Positions 55,266 to 63,830 are shown, counted from the stretch's first letter. The stretch: DNA of 64,000 bases from Cardiobacteriaceae bacterium TAE3-ERU3 (GCA_019218315.1 JAHUUI010000001.1:603722-667721), one strand, 5' to 3'. Notes: generated by a model not told the origin, from the letters alone. Translations and numbers: made by a program.

Positions 55266-57452
55266 ATGAAAGGTAATGAAGTTGTCTCTACGTATTCCAG
55301 TGATGTAATAGCAAATACATCGCCTTGGAAAAAATACCGCACGATTATCATTTCTGTTGCATTGTTTTTATTTTTTGACCTACTAATTTTGGGGTTGAAC
55401 TTTTATTATTCATTTCTTGTAGAGCGATCAGCCCAGGAAGTCAGTATTGCTGCTAGACAAGGTGTACTGATCCAGCAGATATCTAAAAACCTCAGCGATA
55501 TTAATCTCCTTTCTGTTGTTGAATATGAGAAAAATAGCAGTATGGATATTAGAGAGCTTAAATCACAGGCATTTCGCCAGTTTGATGAGCTCAAGTATGC
55601 AAATAACCTCTTCCAGCAATCTTTGTCAGCACTAAAAAATGGTGGCGAAACCATTGGTGTAGAAGGTCAATTAGTGTCTATTAGTCCCATTGATTTGCCC
55701 CAAGCACACAACCGTTTAACTCAGGCAAATGACATTTGGGAACCCTTTTATGGTCTAAATAATGCCTTCATCAAAGATTATGAAAACAACAACTTTTCCC
55801 TTAGTTCAATTTCATATGCCGCTGAATATGCAAGAATTTATAATATTCGATTACAAGAGGATATGAATGATATCGTACGCATTCTTGAGGATCGGAGTGC
55901 TGGACAGGCAATGGTACTCAGGGTGATACAGGTTGTTGGTATCGTGATTGCACTATTGTTGTTTTTGTTTATTGTATTTCGCGCACTTGGTCAGTTATTT
56001 AAGGCTGATCATGCATTGTCTGATGCACGTCGGGAAACTACAGAAATTTTTGATACAGTGAGTGAGGGTTTATTCCTAATAGATGAAAATCTGCAAATTG
56101 GTTCTCAGCACTCACGAGCACTGCGTCATTTGCTTGGTATTGAGCACATAGCTGGTCGTTCTCTTGAAGATGTTTTGGCTGAAATTGTCTCCCGTCAGGA
56201 TTTGGAAGTCGCGACCGAGTTTATTCAGCAGTTATTTAATCCACGCGTCAAAGCTAAGTTGATTCATGACTTAAATCCGCTTGATCGTGTGCGTGCTGGG
56301 GTCACAGACGAGAGTGGTTTGATTGATGTTCGTTATTTTAAATTCAGCTTTTCACGCGTTTATGAGGGCAAGCAGATTGTTCGCGTGCTTGTTAGCGTTG
56401 CCGATATTTCTAAGACGGTTTTGCTGGAGGAACGCTTGGAACGTGAACGCACGAAAAATGACGAGCAAGTGGAAATGCTGACAGCGATTCTGAAGATTGA
56501 TAATCGCATGATGAGTGACTTTCTACGTAGTACCCAAACGACAACAAAAAATATCAACAATATTTTGCGTGAACAGACGCGCTCTGATGTAGGACTGAAA
56601 GAAAAGGCACGACTTATCTTCCGTGAGACCCATAGCTTGAAAGGGGAAGCTTCTGCAATAGGATTACGCAGCTTTGTGAATATTTTGGAAGATATGGAAT
56701 CTGAGATCAAGCTGTTAAATGATAAGTCAAAATTGGTTGGTGATGACTTTCTTCCATTAGTTGTATCACTAGAAAAATTGATTGCAGTATTGGATCGTGT
56801 AGCTAGCCTAGTTAATAGAATAGGTAGTATGGCTAGTGCAAATACTCAACCAACACAAAGAGCCTCGGCCTCTAATCAGAAGATTATTCCATCACACTTT
56901 GGACACTATTTTAGTCAATTTGCTGAGCAGGTTGCTGAGCGCAATGGCAAACTGGTTAAAGTTGATATTCAAGGATTCGATCAAATTGAAATAAGTGAAC
57001 ACCAAGCTGGTTTAATCAAGGATATTACAGTTCAGCTGATTCGTAATGCGATAGTTCATGGTATCGAGACGCCCAAAGAGCGGATGAGCAAAAATAAGTC
57101 TGAAATTGGTCATATGGGAATTGAATTGAAATCGATGCAAGGTAATGGACAGCTTCAATTAACGGTTGAAGATGATGGGCTGGGTATCGACTTTGCGCTT
57201 ATTCGTGAAAAATTACGTATTGAAAAGCAGCTTTCTGCTCAGGATGCAGAGGCTTTGACCAAGAAAGAGTTATTGATGGCCATATTTCGCTCTGGGTTTT
57301 CGACTTTGCAACACAGTAGTGAGGATGCAGGTCGTGGTGTAGGTATGGATGTAGTTAGAGCACGAATTCTAGAATTGGATGGAAGAATAAATATACAAAG
57401 TGAGCGGGATCTGTATACTCGTTTTGTAATACGCTTTGCCACTGCAAGCTAG
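55266..57452 (+). CDS. Membrane-bound CheA-like histidine kinase (PilJ-like sensor, PAS, HPt, CheA-type ATPase)
   Basis: 728 residues from the ATG at 55266 after GGGGA; the TTG at 55248 is less likely. Membrane spans lie near 25-48 and 218-240. The segment between (about 50-215) faces the periplasm, is helical and starts like PilJ/NarX-type sensors (SIAARQGVLIQQISKNLSD). A PAS-like domain (about 257-390) and a coiled coil (385-405) follow. An HPt domain (about 405-520) has H456 in IFRETHSLKGEASAIGL. A CheA-type ATPase (about 545-728) shows the N box QLIRNAIVHGIETP, G1 EDDGLGID and G2 AGRGVGMDVV. There is no CheW-like P5 domain and almost no P3 dimerisation domain. Kinase and receptor thus seem joined in one chain. 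Confidence 0.88.
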   Translation: MKGNEVVSTYSSDVIANTSPWKKYRTIIISVALFLFFDLLILGLNFYYSFLVERSAQEVSIAARQGVLIQQISKNLSDINLLSVVEYEKNSSMDIRELKSQAFRQFDELKYANNLFQQSLSALKNGGETIGVEGQLVSISPIDLPQAHNRLTQANDIWEPFYGLNNAFIKDYENNNFSLSSISYAAEYARIYNIRLQEDMNDIVRILEDRSAGQAMVLRVIQVVGIVIALLLFLFIVFRALGQLFKADHALSDARRETTEIFDTVSEGLFLIDENLQIGSQHSRALRHLLGIEHIAGRSLEDVLAEIVSRQDLEVATEFIQQLFNPRVKAKLIHDLNPLDRVRAGVTDESGLIDVRYFKFSFSRVYEGKQIVRVLVSVADISKTVLLEERLERERTKNDEQVEMLTAILKIDNRMMSDFLRSTQTTTKNINNILREQTRSDVGLKEKARLIFRETHSLKGEASAIGLRSFVNILEDMESEIKLLNDKSKLVGDDFLPLVVSLEKLIAVLDRVASLVNRIGSMASANTQPTQRASASNQKIIPSHFGHYFSQFAEQVAERNGKLVKVDIQGFDQIEISEHQAGLIKDITVQLIRNAIVHGIETPKERMSKNKSEIGHMGIELKSMQGNGQLQLTVEDDGLGIDFALIREKLRIEKQLSAQDAEALTKKELLMAIFRSGFSTLQHSSEDAGRGVGMDVVRARILELDGRINIQSERDLYTRFVIRFATAS

Positions 57453-57461
57453 GGATAAGTG

Positions 57462-57821
57462 ATGTATAAATTGATGGTCGTTGATGACTCTAATATCATT
57501 CGCAATCAAATTGCTAGGATGCAAAAAGATAAGCAGTTTGAGATTGTCGCAAAAGCACGTAATGGGCTTGAAGCAATTAAATTTGCAAAAGTGCATCGGC
57601 CTGACGTTGTGACGATGGATTTAACTATGCCAGAGATGGGCGGATTAGAATGTATCAAGGCTCTGGTTGCAGATAATCCGAAGATCTTAATTCTGGTCAT
57701 TTCTGCATTGTCAGATAAAACAACAGGTATTCGTGCGCTTAGTTTGGGTGCGAGTGGGTTTTTATGTAAGCCATTTACAGAAGAAGAACTTCTTGATGCA
57801 CTACAAGAGTTGGTAAATTAG
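57462..57821 (+). CDS. Single-domain CheY-like response regulator
   Basis: 119 residues from the ATG at 57462, six bases after AGGGA; a GTG three bases before is too close. Receiver domain only: acidic pair D8-D9 (MVVDDSN), phospho-acceptor D53 (VTMDLTMPEMGG), switch serine S81 (ISAL) and lysine K103 (CKPF). It lies nine bases after the CheA-like kinase and two bases before CheX. It has no DNA-binding or enzymatic output, so it should act by protein contact, for example on a motility or pilus machine. Confidence 0.92.
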   Translation: MYKLMVVDDSNIIRNQIARMQKDKQFEIVAKARNGLEAIKFAKVHRPDVVTMDLTMPEMGGLECIKALVADNPKILILVISALSDKTTGIRALSLGASGFLCKPFTEEELLDALQELVN

Positions 57822-57823
57822 TT

Positions 57824-58282
57824 ATGTTAGAAGAAAAGCGCTTTCAAGTATTTATTAATAGTGTAAATCGCTATTTTTATGAAGTGAACAAAGTCAATGT
57901 CAAGGTTGGTACACCATATTTGGTGAAAAATAACACACCTGCGTTACAAGCTTATACAGGTATTATTGGAATTTCAGGGCCATACCGTGGTTCTGTTTAT
58001 TTCACTGCTCCGCGGATCTTGCTCAGACACTTGCTACTTTCACTTCAAGAGCCTGATGAATCAGAAGAGAATATCTTAGATTTAATTGGGGAAATAGCAA
58101 ATACAATCTCAGGTAATGCACGTACTGAATACGGTGCTGACTTTATGATATCTGTTCCAGTAGTTGTGAAAGGTACTCCTGATCAGATTTACTTACCAAA
58201 GACAGCGCGTAGCTTTGTGATACCAATCACCTGGAAGGAATACACGGCAGCGATTGTAGTCAGCCTTGAGAGAGGTAGTTAA
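57824..58282 (+). CDS. cheX: CheX-family CheY-P phosphatase
   Basis: 152 residues. The CheC/CheX/FliY active-site signature E-x2-N is present in LDLIGEIANTISGNARTEYG (E90, N93), followed by P112 in SVPVVV at about the expected spacing. The fold order (SGPYRGSVYFTAP strand pair, helix, long active helix, terminal strands WKEYTAAIVVSL) matches CheX. It would dephosphorylate the adjacent CheY-like protein and so reset the signal. This gives the operon a kinase, a regulator and a phosphatase in order. Confidence 0.85.
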   Translation: MLEEKRFQVFINSVNRYFYEVNKVNVKVGTPYLVKNNTPALQAYTGIIGISGPYRGSVYFTAPRILLRHLLLSLQEPDESEENILDLIGEIANTISGNARTEYGADFMISVPVVVKGTPDQIYLPKTARSFVIPITWKEYTAAIVVSLERGS

Positions 58283-58340
58283 AAGGTATTGTTTGTGGAC
58301 TTTACCGCGAACAACGGCTAGTATCTAACACGATTTACGA

Positions 58341-58413
58341 ATGGCATTGGGGCGCGGACTATTTTCTGCCAACCCCATTAACAAATAAACCTGCGGCCTG
58401 TTTCGTCGCAAGG
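58341..58413 (+). promoter_or_regulatory. Structured leader of the VUT transporter operon
   Basis: The region before the VUT gene can form two hairpins: TGGGG (58348-58352) with CCCCA (58373-58377), enclosing GGC/GCC pairs; and CCTGCG (58390-58395) with CGCA-AGG (58407-58413), ending just before the ribosome site. AATGG (58340-58344) can compete for CCATT (58375-58379). In a queuosine-precursor operon a preQ1-type riboswitch is possible, but it does not match the preQ1-I core I remember. Confidence 0.3.
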
Positions 58414-58424
58414 TGAGGAACACA

Positions 58425-58973
58425 ATGAACAAAACTCTCTCCCCATCGGGGTGGCAGCTGCCATGCCTGATTGCCTTATATGTTGGTGCGATTTTACTCG
58501 CTAACCTTACGCTTGATGATTTTATACCATTGCCGGGCTATGGGCTTCTGAGTATCGGTACTATCTTTTTTGCGGCCATTTTCACCTTGCGTGACCGTAT
58601 TCATAGGGTAGGTGGTGTATGCAGCGTCTTCATTGCCATTACGTTGGCTGTGATCATCAATACCGTCACAGCCGGTGTTCTTGATACGCCAATTCGCTTT
58701 ATTTGTGCGTCGTTTATCGCTATTTTGTTTGGTGAGCTGGCTGATACGGCGGTATATCATCGTCTACTGCACCGTAGCTGGGCGTTACGCGTTGTGGCTA
58801 GTAATGCCGTCAGCGTGCCACTCGATAGCGTGTTATTCACTTTGCTGGCATTTTATGGTGATTTGTCCGGCGCTGAAATTGCACAGATTATTTTTGCTGA
58901 TATCGCCGTTAAATACTCGATTTCTTTGTTGTTTATGTTGCGTTTGCGTTCATCTCGAGTGGTGAACATATAA
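58425..58973 (+). CDS. VUT-family (YhhQ-like) queuosine-precursor transporter
   Basis: 182 residues from the ATG at 58425, four bases after GAGGAA. Six predicted membrane spans. The family (VUT, DUF165) is typified by E. coli YhhQ, which takes up preQ0 and preQ1. Signatures are LYVGAILLANLTLDDFI near the start, LGELADT-type motif (ILFGELADTAVYHRLL) with its conserved acid, and SNAVSVPLDSVLFTLLAF. It is short compared with YhhQ (221). The next gene starts with a one-base overlap (TAATG) and is a QueF-family T-fold protein, which supports a queuosine role. Confidence 0.8.
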   Translation: MNKTLSPSGWQLPCLIALYVGAILLANLTLDDFIPLPGYGLLSIGTIFFAAIFTLRDRIHRVGGVCSVFIAITLAVIINTVTAGVLDTPIRFICASFIAILFGELADTAVYHRLLHRSWALRVVASNAVSVPLDSVLFTLLAFYGDLSGAEIAQIIFADIAVKYSISLLFMLRLRSSRVVNI

Positions 58974-59335
58974 TGGAGGCGCCTACTATTCCCCGACTCA
59001 AAACAATTGAGAATACAAAGCCACAGATGCGCATGAGTATCGAGCACGTTCTTCTGCTGCCTGAATTGTGTCCAGCATCCAAAAACCCCAAGCAAGGCAG
59101 TACGCTGACTTTGCAATACGATGCAGGTGCGCAGCTTTTAGAGTTATTCAGCCTCGATAAATATATCAATGCCTATATTGGTCATCCAATTGTGCGTGAT
59201 ATGGAGTTTTTCACCCAAACTGTGGCGCAGGACGCCGCAGATGCGTTGGGTTGTGAGGTCTCAGCGACTGCTGAGCTGGCGTATAACATGATCGCTCAAC
59301 GCCAGCGTATCGTGGTCATCGCACAAGCGAGCTAA
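58973..59335 (+). CDS. QueF-family T-fold protein with degenerate reductase motif
   Basis: 120 residues. I align it with QueF (preQ0 reductase): LPELCPASKNPKQGSTLTLQY matches the catalytic-cysteine strand (LCPxTxQPDFxT in QueF), and LLELFSLDKYINAY matches the NADPH motif ESKSLKLYL. The cysteine is kept, as is a glutamate near the HED position (RDMEFF). But the ESK(S/A)xK(L/Y) motif reads ELFSLDKY, and the conserved aspartate after the cysteine is missing. It may thus bind a 7-deazaguanine without reducing it, or catalyse something else, as QueF-like amidinotransferases do in archaea. Coupled to the VUT transporter. Confidence 0.65.
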   Translation: MEAPTIPRLKTIENTKPQMRMSIEHVLLLPELCPASKNPKQGSTLTLQYDAGAQLLELFSLDKYINAYIGHPIVRDMEFFTQTVAQDAADALGCEVSATAELAYNMIAQRQRIVVIAQAS

Positions 59336-60180
59336 GATCCGATCAGTGCCACGCACTGTGGGTGCAGTGGTTTTGGCAGCTTAGGCTTGCTTGGCTTGGG
59401 TGGCTTTGGATGCAGAATTGCATCGCTTTGATCTGCGATCCAGTTATCGAGGTCGGCATTACATCCATCTCCCGGAGGAGGCGGTGCTTGTGGTTCACAT
59501 TCCGGGCTACCTTCAGGACAGCGCATACGCACATGGAAATGCGCGTCGTGCCCCCACCATGGGCGGATCTTGCGCAATCGCTCGGTTGCATCAATTGTGT
59601 AATGCTGCTCGCACAGGTGCTTTTTGATTACTGGGTTGACGAAGATTCGCGTGGTGTCTGGGTGTTCCGCAGCAGCCATGACGGCTGCCGTATAAGCCTC
59701 CTGCCAACGACCGGGGACTAACGTATCACGTGCTTTATCAACCATTGTTGGCGGCTCAATATCAGCAGGTGGCATAGTGCCTTCGGATACGGTATAGAAC
59801 CAAAAGTCTACGTCCAATCCATTCTGGTGGCTGGTGTGACCAAAAGGCATCTTACCCCCCACAGGCTGGCTCATATCGCCGATGAGAATCTGCGCATTGT
59901 AAATACTGCCCATGTAGTTGGCGATATGATTAATTGCACCAAGAGTAATCGGCTGGGTGTAGTAACGGTTGCGATGGCGGCGGATACTGACGTAGCCATA
60001 TCCGCGCTCTGGCAATACTTGTGCCCCAAGCTGACAACCATTTGCGTAGCCACCAATAGCTTGCGGTGTATTGCCAATTGGTGAAAGGATCTTACTCCAT
60101 GCATTGCTTTTTTGTGGATCAGCCGCAAGTGCAGTACCTGCGGCCAAAAGCATAGAAAGGCAAAGTGCTCGAGTTGCCAT
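59332..60180 (-). CDS. mepA: Penicillin-insensitive murein endopeptidase MepA
   Basis: 282 residues from the ATG at 60180, which gives the signal peptide MATRALCLSMLLAAGTALA/ADPQ. MepA cuts D-Ala-meso-DAP cross-links (4-3 and 3-3) in the periplasm. The zinc ligands are in GHTSHQNGLDVDFWF (histidine and aspartate) and GHDAHFHVRMRC (histidines). Six cysteines match the family disulfides. The tail is proline- and lysine-rich (HPKPPKPSKPKLPKPLHP). The stop overlaps that of the convergent QueF-like gene (CTAA). Cleavage of 3-3 links would act against LdtD, also in this window. Confidence 0.93.
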   Translation of the reverse strand: MATRALCLSMLLAAGTALAADPQKSNAWSKILSPIGNTPQAIGGYANGCQLGAQVLPERGYGYVSIRRHRNRYYTQPITLGAINHIANYMGSIYNAQILIGDMSQPVGGKMPFGHTSHQNGLDVDFWFYTVSEGTMPPADIEPPTMVDKARDTLVPGRWQEAYTAAVMAAAEHPDTTRIFVNPVIKKHLCEQHYTIDATERLRKIRPWWGHDAHFHVRMRCPEGSPECEPQAPPPPGDGCNADLDNWIADQSDAILHPKPPKPSKPKLPKPLHPQCVALIGS

Positions 60181-60220
60181 GACGTTATAAGCTGATGTGC
60201 TTTGAGCAGTTGAGCACTGT

Positions 60221-61165
60221 TTATTCCTTATCCAACTTGGGATTGAATACGTCGCGTAGCCAGTCTCCAAGCAGGTTGACGACCAGCGTCAGAATAACCA
60301 GTACCAAACCTGGGAACAGGGTGATCCACCATGATCCGGAGCTGAGGTATTCAAAGCCGTTGGAAATCAGTGAACCGAGTGAGGGCTTGTCTGGTGGCAT
60401 ACCAAGGCCGAGGAATGACAGCGCAGCTTCACTCATGATTGCGTTGGCAATCTGTACGGTCGAGATGACGAGAATTGGCGACAAGCAGTTCGGCAAGATA
60501 TGACGGAACATGATGCGCAGAGGATTAAAGCCCATCACCCGCGCAGCTTCGACGTATTCCTTGGACTTTTCTGACAAGGCACTTGAACGGATGGTGCGTG
60601 CGTACTGCGGCCACTCTGCAACGCCGATGATGATGACCAGGATCAGCACCGCATGGGCGGCAAAAAATTCGGCACCAAAGGCGGTTTTGAAAATGGCTGA
60701 GATGATGATTGCGACCATCAGGGTTGAAAAAGACAGCTGAACATCGGCGATACGCATCAGGAAGTTATCCAGCCAACCACCGTAATATGCTGCATACAAG
60801 CCAACAATAACCCCGATGATCATCTGCAAGCCTACAGCAAAAATACCAATCGCAAGTGAGGTACGCAGGCCGTAGAGGATGGTCGAGAGAATACCGCGAC
60901 CTTGCTCATCTGTACCGAGTAAGAAACGCTCTTCACCACCACTCATCCACACTGGAGGCAGCTCGCTGTCCATGAGGTCTATAGATGAGAGATCATAAGG
61001 GTTGTTGGGGGCTAGCCATCCTGCGAAGACAGCAGCCATAATAAAGATACATAGGGTTAAAAATGAGAGCACAACAACTTTGTCGCGCTTAAAGTAATAC
61101 CAGAAGTCCGAGCTGCGAAAGCGCTGGAAACGGCTGGGGTTGCCCATTTCTACTGGGGTACTCAT
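60221..61165 (-). CDS. Peptide/nickel-type ABC transporter permease (DppC/OppC family)
   Basis: 314 residues, six membrane spans. The EAA coupling motif is in YVEAARVMGFNPLRIMFRHILPNCLSP. The N-terminal FWYYFKRDKVVVLSFLTLC and the LLGTDEQGRGILSTILYGLRTSL stretch are OppC signatures. It overlaps the preceding permease by four bases (ATGA). The substrate (dipeptides, oligopeptides, nickel or other) is not readable. Confidence 0.92.
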   Translation of the reverse strand: MSTPVEMGNPSRFQRFRSSDFWYYFKRDKVVVLSFLTLCIFIMAAVFAGWLAPNNPYDLSSIDLMDSELPPVWMSGGEERFLLGTDEQGRGILSTILYGLRTSLAIGIFAVGLQMIIGVIVGLYAAYYGGWLDNFLMRIADVQLSFSTLMVAIIISAIFKTAFGAEFFAAHAVLILVIIIGVAEWPQYARTIRSSALSEKSKEYVEAARVMGFNPLRIMFRHILPNCLSPILVISTVQIANAIMSEAALSFLGLGMPPDKPSLGSLISNGFEYLSSGSWWITLFPGLVLVILTLVVNLLGDWLRDVFNPKLDKE

Positions 61166-62142
61166 GATTTTTTGCCTCCAGAGAGGTTGACGCGTGGGTC
61201 AATCAGACCATAAATCAGATCGACAATAGTATTGGTGACGACGAAGATAAATCCGACGAAGACGATATAAGTGGTCAGGAGCGGAATATCTGCGCGGTTG
61301 ACTGCTTCGAGGAACATGAGTCCCATGCCAGGCCACTGGAATACAGTTTCGGTGAGGATGGTATAGGCAAGCATCATACCGACCTGCACACCGCCGACGG
61401 TAATCACCGGCAACATGGTATTACGCAGAGCGTGCTTGTAGCGGATTTCGCGCTTGCTCAGCCCTTTAGCACGTGCAAAGCGGATGTATTCCTGCCCGAG
61501 TGATTCCATCATTTCTGCGCGGATCAGGCGGATAAACAGTGGCAGCATGATTGAAGACAATGCTACAGCGGGCAAGATAAGGTGCAGGAAGCCGTCCCAC
61601 GTTAGCAGGCCAGTACTCCAGTATTTAAACGTGACGATTTCACCACGCCCATAAGAGGGGAGCCAATGCAGGGTTTGTGAAAAGACGTAAAGCAGTAGGA
61701 TAGCCGTGAGGAATACGGGTATGGATATACCGATGGTGCTCACGCCCATAATAATTTTAGTCAGCCAGTTGCGTGGGTGAATGGCGGTGTAAATACCGAG
61801 TGGTATTGATAAACCAAAGACGATCAGCGCAGAGGCGATTACCAGCTCAACGGTTGCTGGCAGCTTTTCCAGAATAATGTCGATGGTTGGGCGCTTGAAA
61901 AAGTAGCTGGTGCCGAAATCGCCATGTAAGGCATTATTCAGGTAGTGCCCGTATTGGACGAGAAACGGCTCATTAAGCCCAAGATGTTCACGCAGGGCGG
62001 CCTTTTCCGCAGCTGAGGCACTCATTGCGGTCATTTGTGCGACTGGGTCACCGAGTTTACTTTGCACCGCAAAGGCGATGAAAGAGATAACCAGCATCAC
62101 GATGATGAGTTGAAAAATACGTTTGATCAGAAATGTCAGCAT
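61162..62142 (-). CDS. Peptide/nickel-type ABC transporter permease (DppB/OppB family)
   Basis: 326 residues from the ATG at 62142, which gives the usual N-terminus LTFLIKRIFQLIIVMLVISFIAFAVQSKLGDP; a start 12 codons earlier is less likely. The EAA-type motif is in YIRFARAKGLSKREIRYKHALRNTMLPV. The family motif AYTILTETVFQWPGMG comes near the end. It pairs with the OppC-like permease to form the membrane channel. Confidence 0.92.
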   Translation of the reverse strand: MLTFLIKRIFQLIIVMLVISFIAFAVQSKLGDPVAQMTAMSASAAEKAALREHLGLNEPFLVQYGHYLNNALHGDFGTSYFFKRPTIDIILEKLPATVELVIASALIVFGLSIPLGIYTAIHPRNWLTKIIMGVSTIGISIPVFLTAILLLYVFSQTLHWLPSYGRGEIVTFKYWSTGLLTWDGFLHLILPAVALSSIMLPLFIRLIRAEMMESLGQEYIRFARAKGLSKREIRYKHALRNTMLPVITVGGVQVGMMLAYTILTETVFQWPGMGLMFLEAVNRADIPLLTTYIVFVGFIFVVTNTIVDLIYGLIDPRVNLSGGKKS

Positions 62143-62168
62143 GGTATTTGTGGTTTGAGGCGTTAAGG

Positions 62169-62188
62169 CGCCCGGCAATTGCCGGGCG
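62169..62188. repeat. 20-bp GC-rich palindrome between the binding-protein and permease genes
   Basis: CGCCCGGCAATTGCCGGGCG is a perfect 20-bp palindrome between the substrate-binding protein and the first permease. As RNA it is a stable hairpin that could protect the upstream mRNA end and make the binding protein more abundant than the permeases. Confidence 0.75.
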
Positions 62189-62282
62189 GGCTTTTGCAGC
62201 TTTTAGAGCCGTAGCAGCAAAAGTGCCACGGGCTGCAATGGCAGTACTGCGTTATACACCAGTACTGCTTACATATGTTGTG

Positions 62283-63830
62283 TTATTTTTCCTCAACAAC
62301 AATATTCTGGAAGAGCGGGAAGTTCTTCAAGTTGACAGATTCCGGGAAGTTGGTGATTTTGTCACTGTAGCCCCAGTTGAGGTTCTGCCAGTGCAGTGGC
62401 ACGAAGATCGCTTCATCATATTCGATCTTGCTGGCTTCTTGCAGCAGTTTGTTGCGCTCTTCACCATCTGGCAATGCATTGGCTTGGTTAATCAGCTCAT
62501 CGAGCTTCGGCTGCGTGTTGCCGTTACAGTTGTACTGACCAACGCCGGTGTCTGCATTGCGGGTCATGGTCAGGTATTCGCTAAAGTTGGCGCTGTCGCC
62601 AGTATCAGAACTCCAGCCGATCATCGGCATGCCCGCCGCACACTTGTCGAACTCATCCCAGTATTGCGCTTTTGGCATAGTAGTCAGGTTGACGGTGATG
62701 TTGATCTTTTTGAGCATCGCGGCAACGGCTTGTGCGATTTTTTCATCGTTCACGTAGCGGTTGTTTGGTGCGATCATGGTGATGGTGAAGCCGTCTTCAT
62801 AGCCTGCTTCTTTCATCAGCTCTTTAGCTTTTTCAAGGTCATAGCGTGGCTCAAGATCGGCATTGTGGCCGCTGTAGCCTTCTGGTGAGTTTTGACCAGC
62901 AGTGGTCGCAAAGCCGCGCAGAATTTTCTGAACGATACCGTCGTTATTGATCGCGTAAACAACTGCTTGACGCACGCGCTTGTCTTTAAATGGCTCAACA
63001 ACATTTTGGTTCATCTGGAACGTGATGATGCGGTCACTTGGGATGCTGTAAAGCTCATAGCCTTTAGCGTCCTTGATGCGCTCAAGGTCAGTTGGTGGTA
63101 CAGGGTAGATCCAGTCAACATCGCCAGAAAGCAGCGCTGATACGCGGGTAGCATTTTCTTTGATTGGAACAAGCGTGAACTTATCGACGTTACCGGTTTC
63201 ACCCCAGTAATCAGCAAATTTCTTATAGACGCTCTTCACGCCTTGCTGACGGCTTTCAACCATGAATGGGCCAGTACCTGATGCATTTGCAGAAGCAAAT
63301 GTGCCAGTGCTCTTTTCGATTTTGGCTTTGTCGTTGCCTTTGTCGTCAGTGCCGGTGTAGAAGTCTTCGTCCATAACGAACAGGTACGACATATTTGGTA
63401 CAACCAGTGGGTATGGTTCTTTGGTGGTGAACTCAACAGTGTAGTCGTCAACCTTGGTGATGCCTTCGTAGGCGGTAAACAAGCCTTTGAAGTCGCCAGA
63501 AGAGAGCATGCGGTTGAAGGTGAAGACAACGTCGTCAGCAGTCATTTCGTTGCCGCTGTGGAACTTGACGCCTTTGCGCAGGTGGAAGCGGGTCACAGTT
63601 GGAGAAACTTCTTCCCAGCTTTCGGCGAGAACAGGCTGGATTTCCAGATTGTTGTCAAAGCGTACCAGTGGGTCAAATACCCAGTTTGCCATTTGCAGTG
63701 TGCCGCTTGAAAGTTGCTCTTGCGGGTCAAGTGAGACAGGGTCTGCATCAAATGCTGCGGTGATTTCTGCAGCATTGGCGGTTGCCATTGCAGCAGCAAT
63801 GGAAAGGGTTAGCAGGGTCTTTTTCAACAT
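62283..63830 (-). CDS. Peptide/nickel-type ABC transporter substrate-binding protein (SBP_bac_5)
   Basis: 515 residues with signal peptide MLKKTLLTLSIAAAMATANA/AEIT. The family 5 signature is present around VSPTVTRFHLRKGVKFHSGNEMTADDVVFTFNRM. The core fits DppA/OppA/SapA-type proteins. GGAG lies before the ATG. It is cotranscribed with an upstream ATPase gene and the two downstream permeases. The gene order ATPase-SBP-permease-permease is unusual, since the binding protein normally comes first. Confidence 0.92.
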   Translation of the reverse strand: MLKKTLLTLSIAAAMATANAAEITAAFDADPVSLDPQEQLSSGTLQMANWVFDPLVRFDNNLEIQPVLAESWEEVSPTVTRFHLRKGVKFHSGNEMTADDVVFTFNRMLSSGDFKGLFTAYEGITKVDDYTVEFTTKEPYPLVVPNMSYLFVMDEDFYTGTDDKGNDKAKIEKSTGTFASANASGTGPFMVESRQQGVKSVYKKFADYWGETGNVDKFTLVPIKENATRVSALLSGDVDWIYPVPPTDLERIKDAKGYELYSIPSDRIITFQMNQNVVEPFKDKRVRQAVVYAINNDGIVQKILRGFATTAGQNSPEGYSGHNADLEPRYDLEKAKELMKEAGYEDGFTITMIAPNNRYVNDEKIAQAVAAMLKKINITVNLTTMPKAQYWDEFDKCAAGMPMIGWSSDTGDSANFSEYLTMTRNADTGVGQYNCNGNTQPKLDELINQANALPDGEERNKLLQEASKIEYDEAIFVPLHWQNLNWGYSDKITNFPESVNLKNFPLFQNIVVEEK

